Source: Paulinella micropora (taxonomy: Eukaryota; Cercozoa; Imbricatea; Euglyphida; Paulinellidae). From it: DNA of 64,000 nt. Location of the stretch: NCBI GenBank assembly GCA_019918135.1, contig WBZZ01006929.1:53501-117500 (forward strand), in the 5' to 3' direction. Under the pieces are notes generated by a model, which saw nothing but the letters and a program-made list of their open reading frames with translations, did not search any database and was not told the DNA's origin. This document shows, one piece after another, positions 19,398 through 26,998 of this stretch; positions within the stretch are counted from its first letter, which is position 1; every line of letters begins with the position of its first letter. The position numbers and the translations under genes were made by a program.

Positions 19398-20138
19398 ATG
19401 AGAGCAGCATTTTTCTGTTGGGGTGTGTGCCTGGTGCTGGTTGCACAGCTCTTGGTGAAGGAGACTAGTGCTAGTAGTAGCATGGGACATGTGATTGACT
19501 TGGGGACTGGCAGTGCCACCTGGCATAGCTTACCCGGCTCGACAAGCAGCGTTAGTATGGATTCACCGGAGGTCTACTGCAAAGATCGGCATATCGATGA
19601 TTTAGCTTGGCAGCAGAGCAACTCCTCGGACGGAACCGTCCGAGGTTCTATCAAGCCCTTCCAGATGGCTGACAAATGCCGAACATTGCATTTTCTTACC
19701 TTTTATTACCATGCTGCCGAAAGCTACAACGCGACAAACCTAACCTTGCAGCTGGACTACCAGGAGGACTGGGGCAGGAAAGAGTCCGAACAATGTAATT
19801 CCGAGGTAACGGCTTTCAGTAGTGACCTGGGATATTTGGTAATGGGCGTAGCGGGCTCGGAAGACCTTCAGCTTAGCTGGCAGTTTGACTGCGAGGGGCC
19901 TTGCACTGTCTCGTATGCTGTCAATGTAGCCTGTGTAACCAAAACCACGGAAGGCTTCATGATTTTTTTTATTGTTGTGTTTGCCTTGATTACGTTTCCC
20001 TTCATTTGTGTGTTATTGGCATGCATGGGTAACGAAGAAGAATGGGGGAGGACTTGTTGTACAACTCTAGTTTTCTGGGCTGGGTCGCTCGCCGTGTGGG
20101 TAACTCTGCTCGCGTCCCGGACCTGGTTCGCTATTTAG
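19398..20138 (+). CDS. Type I membrane glycoprotein-like protein A (246 aa)
   Basis: An intact frame encodes an N-terminal signal peptide (FFCWGVCLVLVAQLLV, cleavage probably after about residue 25), a Cys-containing ectodomain of about 165 residues with N-glycosylation sequons (NSS, NAT, NLT), then two hydrophobic helices near the C terminus (about residues 193-215 starting FMIFFIVVFALITFPF, and 226-245) separated by a short charged loop. This predicts an ectodomain outside and a hairpin of membrane helices. The gene is tail-to-tail with a similar one at 20,166, and their architectures match, so they are probably distant paralogs. No fusion peptide or known viral glycoprotein fold is recognisable. 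Confidence 0.75.
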   Translation: MRAAFFCWGVCLVLVAQLLVKETSASSSMGHVIDLGTGSATWHSLPGSTSSVSMDSPEVYCKDRHIDDLAWQQSNSSDGTVRGSIKPFQMADKCRTLHFLTFYYHAAESYNATNLTLQLDYQEDWGRKESEQCNSEVTAFSSDLGYLVMGVAGSEDLQLSWQFDCEGPCTVSYAVNVACVTKTTEGFMIFFIVVFALITFPFICVLLACMGNEEEWGRTCCTTLVFWAGSLAVWVTLLASRTWFAI

Positions 20139-20142
20139 CAAT

Positions 20143-20164
20143 CCAGCCCGCTTGCGCGGACTGG
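20143..20164. terminator. GC palindrome between two convergent glycoprotein genes
   Basis: CCAGCCCGC, a four-base loop and GCGGACTGG form a stem with one mismatch. It fills almost all of the 27 bases between the stop codons of the two convergent genes, so it could act as a 3'-end signal for both strands. Confidence 0.65.
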
Positions 20165-20165
20165 T

Positions 20166-20903
20166 TTACAGCATGTGCACTTTGTCCTTTGTTTGCCAAA
20201 GCACCAGATACGTAAAAGCCAGAACCGACGTGACAAACAGCAACAAGAATACGAGGCAACGGCCCTTGTTGTCTAAAGTTGGACCTGGCTGATAGTGCTC
20301 TAAAGTTATATCTTGCTGAGAGTTAGAATCGTTGTTTGGTTTAAATAGGCAACAGAAACAACACGTGTACACAACAGTCAGGAGCAGAAAGAACAAGCAG
20401 CTGATCCCTACGTTGCGGGTTCTGTCGTAATCCTCGCTGCACACGCGTACGATGAAGGGCGTGTAGCCAATGTTGCAAGTGCGGAGCCCCCAATCGGCGT
20501 AACAAACTACGTCGAAGCTCAGCATGATCTCGGACCACTTTTGGCGCCGTAGCTGGATATTGCTCCTGTACAAAATATTACCTTCGATATCCTCGGTATA
20601 GCGACGTTCGAATGGACCATCTTTGATAGGTTGGGGGGTGTGCCACGCCTTCGGGTTGGTGTGGAATTCCCATTCTGGCTTTTGGGAAGACTGCTTCAAT
20701 GTGACTAGGCCGGCCAGCTTGACAAAAGCGCAATCCGGAAACTCGACAAAGGGCTGGACCTTAAACGCGTTTGCGCGCCCCCCCGGCGCGGAGAGTGTCA
20801 GCAAGTGCGTGTGGTTGTTCTGCGTCTTTAGCCGGGATTCAATCTCATCTCTGTAATATGAGATGGCTCCAGCAGTCCAGAGAAAGTGCAACAGCACCAG
20901 CAT
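20166..20903 (-). CDS. Type I membrane glycoprotein-like protein B (245 aa)
   Basis: An intact minus-strand frame runs from ATG 20,903 (MLVLLHFLWTAGAISYY, a signal peptide) to TAA 20,166. The ectodomain carries a sequon (NHT) and several cysteines. Two C-terminal hydrophobic segments (about residues 175-195, FFLLLTVVYTCCFCCLF, and 222-240, FLLLFVTSVLAFTYLVLW) flank a loop of about 28 residues, matching glycoprotein A in size and layout. The Cys-rich end of the first helix may be palmitoylated. TATATATAAA at 20,979-20,988 on the minus strand is a good TATA box about 76 bases upstream of the start. I know no homologue. Confidence 0.75.
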   Translation of the reverse strand: MLVLLHFLWTAGAISYYRDEIESRLKTQNNHTHLLTLSAPGGRANAFKVQPFVEFPDCAFVKLAGLVTLKQSSQKPEWEFHTNPKAWHTPQPIKDGPFERRYTEDIEGNILYRSNIQLRRQKWSEIMLSFDVVCYADWGLRTCNIGYTPFIVRVCSEDYDRTRNVGISCLFFLLLTVVYTCCFCCLFKPNNDSNSQQDITLEHYQPGPTLDNKGRCLVFLLLFVTSVLAFTYLVLWQTKDKVHML

Positions 20904-20978
20904 GGCGGATCTTGCTGACAGCCCGCTGGGTTCTGTTGTACTTTTTTTTCCCTTTTTTTTTGTTTCCCCTCTTATTAC

Positions 20979-20988
20979 TTTATATATA
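20979..20988 (-). promoter_or_regulatory. TATA box of glycoprotein B
   Basis: TATATATAAA on the minus strand, about 76 bases before ATG 20,903, in a pyrimidine-rich context. Confidence 0.5.
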
Positions 20989-21101
20989 CATACAGAGCAA
21001 CTGCACAAAGGCAAAGACCCCCCCCCCTGCCCTCTCTCCCTCGCAACCTCCCTTCCTCCCTTTCCCTCCCCCCCTCCGCCCCATTCTGGGCGGTAGCTTA
21101 G

Positions 21102-21253
21102 CAATCCGCGCAAGCGGGCTTGTATTCGAGCTTCTCCTGTACCAACTCGATCGCATTTTGACGGTCTTCTCCTTTTTCCATGAGATAGGGGTTCATGGCT
21201 TCCAGAAGGTGTAAGCCAAGGCTAGCATGAGCGGTTCCTCCTCACTTCCCATT
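21102..21253 (-). pseudogene. Small ORF of about 50 codons, frameshifted
   Basis: From ATG 21,253 (MGSEEEPLMLALAYTFW) the frame stops at 21,193, but an overlapping frame starting MNPYLMEKGEDRQNAIELVQ continues to 21,102. The helical, charged character continues across the change. The stop lies in a half palindrome (21,105-21,120), so the repeat may have replaced the original end. Not recognised. Confidence 0.3.
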
Positions 21254-21770
21254 TTACTTCCCACGCCACGCCCGTTGCTTTCTAGAAATAGACAGCTCTC
21301 GCGCGGGCTGGGGGGGAAGAGGGAGGGGGGGGGGAGATGGAACATGCTGCTTCCCCTCCCCCCTCCCTCCCCCTTCTCTCCTCCTTCTTCCTGCATTACC
21401 CCCCCCCCCCCGCCCCTTTCTCCCCCTCCTCCTTTTTGCAAAAAAAAACAAATAGTAATCAAAATAGGGCACGGAAAACCGACATGAACGTTGAATGTTT
21501 TCAGCCCGCGCAAACGGGCCGAGCTGGACGCGGAGCAGACGCGGCTGCTGTGCGAGCAGTTGCGCGGCTGGGAGTGGGTCGGGAGTGGCCGGCAGGGACA
21601 CGTGTTTCGCGACCCCTTGTGCAGCGGCGTGGTTTGCAAAGTGACTTGTGACCCGCGGGGGAACCAGGCGCGAGGGTACAGGCGCCTGCAGAACCTAGGC
21701 GCGGGCCCGCGCCTGCTGGCGGTCTGGCGGCTAAACGCCGGGGGGGGGGGGGGGGGGTGCGGCAGGCTCT

Positions 21771-21830
21771 CCAGCCCGCGCATACGCGGGCTGGATGGGA
21801 GAGAAGGGGGGGCGCGGGGGCATGCCCCCC
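21771..21830. repeat. Double-hairpin element inside kinase 1, copy 1
   Basis: A 24-base palindrome (21,771-21,794) is followed by GGGAGAGAAGGGGGG, then a second hairpin GGGGGCATGCCCCC. The same two-hairpin arrangement recurs at 22,224-22,281 in the same gene. Confidence 0.8.
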
Positions 21831-22223
21831 GAGCTGCAAAGGGCACTGGAGGCGTGCGCGCAGCCCGGCGCGCGCTGCCTCAGCGCCTTGTTCCTGGAGG
21901 GCTTTACGACGTCGCTGGCCCAGCTGCTGCTGTTGGACGATGGCGAGGACGGGCCAGCACTGGATTGGGGGCGGTTTTGGGAGTGTTTGCAGGACTGCCT
22001 GGGCAAGCTAGTCGACGGGGGGCTGTTCTGCCTGGACCTATCGCCGGCCAACGTGTTGCTGGACCTGACGGAGTGCGACGGCCGCCCCGTGCGCGCGTCC
22101 GTGACGGATGCGGGCGAGAACATGCTCGTCGAGTTGTGCGTCGGGCCCGGGGAGCGCCAGGTAGCGATCGACGCCATGATCCTGTACCTGTCGTGCTGCT
22201 CGCCGCCGGCGCTGCTCGAGCAC

Positions 22224-22281
22224 CTCCCAGCCCGCTGCGCGGGCTGGATGGAAGAGAAGGGGGGGCGCGGGGGGCATGCCC
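22224..22281. repeat. Double-hairpin element inside kinase 1, copy 2
   Basis: It has the same structure and spacer as 21,771-21,830 and is inserted between conserved kinase stretches. The translated segment (GWMEEKGGRGGHAPR) has no counterpart in the paralogous kinase. Confidence 0.8.
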
Positions 22282-22500
22282 CCCGGTTTGAGTTTGCGTG
22301 GAAGTTCCTGAGCAGGCGCGTGCTGCGGACGCACCCCGGTTTCTGGCGCTACTACACGGCCTGGTGCCTGCCCAACCACCAGGCGGCGGTGGCCGCCCCG
22401 CTGCTTAAGCTGGTCCGATCACTGGTTCTGCCCGCCCGACCCGGCGACTGCCCACGCGTGCCCGAGCTGGGCCCTGTTTTTTCCACTTTAATAAAACCAT

Positions 22501-23046
22501 ACTGGCACGCTCACCCACACCTTGCATGCATGTTCCACCACCATAGCACTGCCCAGCCTGAGCCCGGGAGGCATGCCCAGCCCGCGCATGCGCGGGCTGG
22601 CGTCTTGCTAGCGTGGCTGTGTTTTTTGTTCTGTTCCGCCCGGCTCGTGGGCGCGCCCGGCCTCATGCACGCCTACGCCGTCGTCGACGCCGTCGCGGTC
22701 TGCGCTGGGGAGCAGACCGCCCCCCAAACCAGCACTCGCATGCTTGTAAACGCTGCCGGGAGACGCTGCTCCTAGAATATAATCTATATACTACAAAAGC
22801 ACAGGGAAGAGAGAAAAAAGGGAGAGGGGGGGGGGAAGAAGAGGGAAGGGAGAGAAGAGGAGCCGGGCCGGGGTGAGGGAGGGGGGGGGGGGGAGGGGTG
22901 GGGTGGCAGGGAAAGGGGGATGGCGGCTGCAAAGCACATTCCTTTGGGGAATTCATATAAAAAAGAGAAAAGAAGGGAAGACTGCACTGATTCATTCGCT
23001 TTTATCTAAGACCTGCCAAGATCAGTGCAGTGAGGTTTTAAAAAAT
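22501..23046. other. Intergenic: perfect 24-base palindrome, GA/G-rich stretch
   Basis: The palindrome at 22,577-22,600 is a perfect inverted repeat with no loop. From about 22,800 to 22,920 the strand is almost all G and A with G runs up to about 14. ATATAATCTATATAC (about 22,777-22,790) might be a TATA element. A plus-strand frame crosses part of it but looks non-coding. Confidence 0.5.
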
Positions 23047-24200
23047 ATGGGTGCCAAGAATTCCAAGAGCTCCGGAAAGACACACAAAGCGACCGATCAA
23101 CAAGAACAAACTGACTTATTGGATGACAAAAGCTCTCCAGCAGAGCAACATTGGATGGCGTTTGAAAATCCGTCTGAGGCAGTAACAAAGTTCGCAACCT
23201 ATTTCAAATGGAAACCACCAGCTAGTGGCAAAACCGCAATGCACATACTACAGAAGTCTCGGCATATCACCGTCACGTTCAAACATTCCGACAATTTTGT
23301 TTGTCGCAACGGAGACAGTACGAATGGGAAAAGGCCTGTAGATATGATACTCGTAACTCAGGGGGGGAACGCTGACGAGTACTTTAACTCCCTAAAAAAT
23401 TGCCCCTGGGATGTTACAAGCCCGGTCATGCAGAAGCGCGCGTTGCTTCCGTATGACTGGGCACGGAGGCAGAGCAGAAGCAGTTAATGGTTGGCTTTGA
23501 GCTGGACGAAGATCTGACTATGGCGGACGGACAGAAGTTTTGGCACATTGAATCCGAGAATGAGCAGATGCTCCCTATTATGCTGAGCGCACTTTGGTCG
23601 ACGGCGGTGTCCTTGGCAGAGCTGCTCAGGCGTTCGTCAGGCCCTTCCATAGCCCTCGAAAGTGTTTCTGGCGAATTCCTGGTCTGGATATCGTTGGAGG
23701 CACAGCCCCCGCAAGACCAGGAAGGCAAGCCGACTGCTGAGAAGACAACTAAAAAAGAAAAGGAGGAAAAGGAGCAGGAGAAGGAGAAGGAAAAGGAGGC
23801 TCTGAACGGTGCCTTCTTATTACCGCGTTACAAACTTTGCCAATGCAAAGACAACAAGGAATACATCGAACAACTAACTAATACGGATGCATCACTGCAG
23901 TAGTCCCTTTTTGCGATTCTGTTGGCTGGTATCAGTCGGAATCAAAGCACACGTAGCGACCAGGAGCCTTCTACAGACGTGTTTGAGAAGGCTCTTCGCG
24001 ACTTTATGGATACCACCATAGGCTCGAAACCAAGAAAAGAACAAAATTCTTTAATAGAGGCGATCAATCTGCTGCAGGAGTGGACCAGAGTTGCAAAGAC
24101 AGACGAATTTCGCGGTCTTGCCAAAGAGGCAGAGGAGGCAGTTATAGGTATAAAGACAAGGCCAGCGCAAGCAGAACTTCAAGGGATCGAAGAGGTCTGA
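23047..24200 (+). pseudogene. Candidate N-myristoylated protein, frameshift plus in-frame stop
   Basis: ATG 23,047 begins MGAKNSKSSGKTHK, a good N-myristoylation start (Gly2, Ser6, following basic residues), suggesting membrane attachment, as seen in retroviral matrix and herpesvirus UL11-type proteins; this is only an analogy. The frame changes near 23,455; the next segment contains a hydrophobic helix-rich part and a Lys/Glu run (about 23,745-23,800). A TAG at 23,901-23,903 interrupts the frame, which then continues open to 24,200 with helical charged sequence (VFEKALRDFMDTTIG). The gene is AT-richer than its neighbours. The last segment may instead be a separate small gene. Confidence 0.5.
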
Positions 24201-24392
24201 GCCCTTGCTCAACACCGACCGGGGAACATTCTGTCTGGATTTTGAAAAAAAGCCTACCTAGACATTAAAAGAGATCTGCCTACACGTTGAGAATTACAAA
24301 GAAAAGGGTGTAATCTTGCCTTATAGATAAATGTTACCGGGAGGGAAAAAGAAAAGGTAAGAATACCTAAACAGACGGGAAGAAAGTCTTTG
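24201..24392. other. Short intergenic, nothing recognised
   Basis: AT-rich, between two convergent genes, with ATTAAA-type sequence at about 24,264. No hairpin or ORF of note. Confidence 0.4.
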
Positions 24393-25550
24393 TCAACCTC
24401 TTGTAGTCAAGTCTTGGCTGCACTCAAGAGCAGAGTCTTCCATAAAGCCCCCTGCGCTGTCTGTCGACGGCTCAAACGGCACGTAGCTCTTGGTGCCGCG
24501 TGTCGCGTGCAGGCGCCAGCCGTAGGGGCAGCTCAGCGCGCCCTGTCGTGTGCACTGATTTGCCGTGCACAGCAGCATGCACACCACCAACACCAGCAGC
24601 AACCAACGGAAGACCTCTTGCCACCAGAACACGGCGGCGGGCGTCTCCCAGACGCGGGACGACGCGTGGTACGCGGTGCGCGGGCCCTCCAGGTACTCGC
24701 TGGTGTTGAGCACGTGCAGCCGCTCCGTCTGGCCCAGCACCTGGACCTTGTGCACGCCCTCCCACCAAGCCTGGGCCAGACGCGGGCTGCTTTCTGCGCC
24801 GGTCGACGACGCAGCGGCCGACGACGGGTCGTCGAGGTTCTGCTCGCGCAATACCTGCGCCAAAGAATCGGCCAGAGCCTCGCGTTCGTCCAGCGGGTCC
24901 GAGAACGAGAAATTGGCGCTCCAGGTCCTGTCCTGCCAGGGCAGCGCCAAGGACGACATGTAGCGCAGCAGCACTAGGTACGGCATGCCCACGCGCTGCG
25001 GGTGGGCCGCCATCAACACCGGCAGCTCCGACAAAAAGTAGCTGGCCGGCAGATAGCTGCCGTCCTCTTCCGGCTCCGGTGCTGGCAGCGGGAACTGCCC
25101 CCGCGACGACGGCCACGTTGAGTTTTGTAATAGCTCCAGCCCCAGGTCGGCATATACACCCCTCCGCAGTGGTGCAGCAGCACCAGCCCCGCCACCACCC
25201 TCTTGTGCACGGGCGAGTCACCCAGCAGTCCGTAGAACTGGTGGAACTCGCGGTACGCGTAAATCAAGCAACTGATCTGCTGGTGCGGCCAGAGCAGGTG
25301 TTGCGCGTGGGGTAGCAACGCGGAAAACGACAACGAATAGTTCCACAGCTCGACTACACGATCGGGCGGCTCCTGCCCCAGGATCGCCACCTGGTGCACG
25401 CACGCAAATGTCTCCACAACCCCGGCACTTCTCCAGCCACCCACTCAGAATCTTGGGGCAGGTGTACCTATTGGCTTCCTCCCACACGGCTATGCTCACT
25501 ACCACGGCGGCAAATGTCATGACCATCGCGGTTAGAACTCTGACCGCCAT
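24393..25550 (-). pseudogene. Membrane glycoprotein-like protein C, frameshifted
   Basis: From ATG 25,550 a signal-anchor-like helix (VLTAMVMTFAAVVVSIAVW) precedes a Cys-rich start. The frame changes near 25,390 and again near 25,100. The middle has NYS and the C-terminal part NFS and NTS sequons; a strong membrane helix (WLLLVLVVCMLLC) lies about 55 residues before the end, leaving a cytoplasmic tail with acidic residues. A single-pass type I membrane protein of about 385 residues is predicted. It matches no glycoprotein family that I recognise. The hairpin CATCTGC/GCAGATG at about 25,682-25,704 lies in the upstream shared intergenic region. Confidence 0.55.
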
Positions 25551-25747
25551 CTTACGCTGGCCCTTTCCTTTCTCTCTCTCTTCCTTGGCCTTTACTAGCC
25601 AGGGAAGAGATGAGGGAAGAGGGCAACACGGCCGCTCCCCTCCCCTCCCCTCCCCCCTGCCCTCCGCCGGTTTCCCCCCAGCATCTGCTGCTGGGGCAGA
25701 TGTTTCTTTTTCTTTGGCTTTTTTTTCCTTCTATTGAAAAGAAATTA

Positions 25748-26998
25748 ATGTCTAAAAACGGGGGCCTCACTGCTAATGCAGGAGACATCCTGACATCATC
25801 AAGACCCCAATCTTATTTCTACTGTAAGTCATTGTGGCTGCGACCAGTTCTACGAGAGATCACCAGCCCGCGCAGCGGGCTGGGCGGGCTGGGCGCGGCT
25901 CCTCCCTCCAGCCCGCGCAGCGGGCTGGAGTTGCAAGAGGCTTACAAGGAGAGCGGCTGCACGCAGTTGGTTGCAGCAGCCTACAGCGCCGAGAGCTGGG
26001 GCGAAGCGGGGCTGCCGCCCAGCCTAGGCCGGTTGTGGGTCCTGGGCCAGCCTTGGCCGGCCGAGCTCAAGCTTGAGCCAAACTGCCTGGTGGCGTTCTG
26101 GGACAACGGCGAAGACCGGCTGGGGCCCTTGGTAACTGCGTTCCTGGTGCAGGCCCTGGCGCGCACCAAGGAGCAGCAGCGCGCCTTGCGTGCGATCGTG
26201 TGCGCCAACATAGCACCCAACCTGGCGGCCAGGCTCGAGAGCCAGCTCGGCCTGGCCAGGACACGCAATTGTTTCCAGGCGACGGCGTGGACACACACGC
26301 TGCTCTTCAGGGAGAAAAAATCTGCTACCCCCTGTCGGTCCAGTTTCCTTCTCCTGTCCAAAAAGGACTTCCTACCCACACTCGACGAGGCCGAGAGCAG
26401 CGCGCCGCAAATTACCAACGATGCTCGGCAGGAACGAGAGCAAAGCGAGTTCTACCAGCGAATCTGCCGTAGAGGCCCAGGACACGCCAAAGCGCTGCGT
26501 GTAGTCTCGTACAACTTCTATTTCTACGTGCTCTACTGGCCCAGCTACGGCTTCACACTCGTGTCTCGCCGGGACATACCTCCTCTGGACCAGCCACGCT
26601 TCGTGGCAGAGTTCCGCACCAAACTGTACCGTGGCAGCGGCGGAAACTCCAGCGACCAGGCTCCCTCGCGCGACCCCACGCTGTGGGAGCGCGAGCAGGC
26701 GACTTTCATGCAGGCGGGCAGCGCGCTAGTCTATGTCGACAGAAAACATCAGCCCAACCTGCCGGCCGCTCCCCACGGCGGCCAGCAAAAAAGCATCCCC
26801 ACGGTTCTGCTGGGGCACTGCGCCCTGACCAGCCCGCTGCCCGAACAGTGCAACGCCTTGATCGCGCGCCTCAACCATCGCAGCTTTCACCTTTACCTCA
26901 AGCCCGGCAAGAGACTACGGACCTTGAGCCCCGGCCGCAGGGCACAGGCGCCGTCGGCCGTCCGGACGGCGCCGGCGGCCCCCGCCAGCACTCGTTGA
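25748..26998 (+). CDS. Unknown 416-residue protein containing two palindrome-encoded insertions
   Basis: An intact frame runs from ATG 25,748 (MSKNGGLTANAGD) to TGA 26,998. Around residues 40-61 it translates two GC palindromes (25,863-25,883; 25,908-25,928) as SPRSGL, without loss of frame. The remainder is globular with aromatic-rich strands (VVSYNFYFYVLYWPSYGF) and few cysteines. I recognise no family. Its 3' end overlaps the 3' end of the convergent SF1 helicase gene by about 100 bases. It is divergent from glycoprotein C. That an ORF of this size stays open in a decayed neighbourhood makes it a likely real gene. Confidence 0.65.
   Translation: MSKNGGLTANAGDILTSSRPQSYFYCKSLWLRPVLREITSPRSGLGGLGAAPPSSPRSGLELQEAYKESGCTQLVAAAYSAESWGEAGLPPSLGRLWVLGQPWPAELKLEPNCLVAFWDNGEDRLGPLVTAFLVQALARTKEQQRALRAIVCANIAPNLAARLESQLGLARTRNCFQATAWTHTLLFREKKSATPCRSSFLLLSKKDFLPTLDEAESSAPQITNDARQEREQSEFYQRICRRGPGHAKALRVVSYNFYFYVLYWPSYGFTLVSRRDIPPLDQPRFVAEFRTKLYRGSGGNSSDQAPSRDPTLWEREQATFMQAGSALVYVDRKHQPNLPAAPHGGQQKSIPTVLLGHCALTSPLPEQCNALIARLNHRSFHLYLKPGKRLRTLSPGRRAQAPSAVRTAPAAPASTR
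25863..25928. repeat. Two GC palindromes in tandem inside a coding region
   Basis: CCAGCCCGCGCAGCGGGCTGG-type copies at 25,863-25,883 and 25,908-25,928 are separated by 24 bases rich in GGGCTGGGCG. Both are in frame with the surrounding ORF. Confidence 0.85.

Larger units (their letters stand above)
21484..22500 (+). pseudogene. Divergent viral-type protein kinase 1 (broken, with palindrome insertions)
   Basis: Kinase hallmarks are a glycine loop GSGRQGHVF (about 21,581-21,607), VVCKV with the likely ATP-binding Lys, a catalytic loop LDLSPANVLL where HRDxxxxN is usual (about 22,031-22,060), and VTDAGEN in the DFG position. The Asp and Asn are kept but the HRD His-Arg is not. The sequence GYRRLQNLGAGP is shared with the kinase at 29,903. 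ATG 21,484 is out of frame with the kinase body because of a palindrome at 21,502-21,521; a G18 run (21,740-21,757) shifts the frame again. Two further palindromes (21,771-21,794; 22,224-22,244) are translated in frame as foreign-looking Gly/Arg segments. The frame runs on past an AATAAA at 22,492, to 22,775, probably artefactually. Confidence 0.65.
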
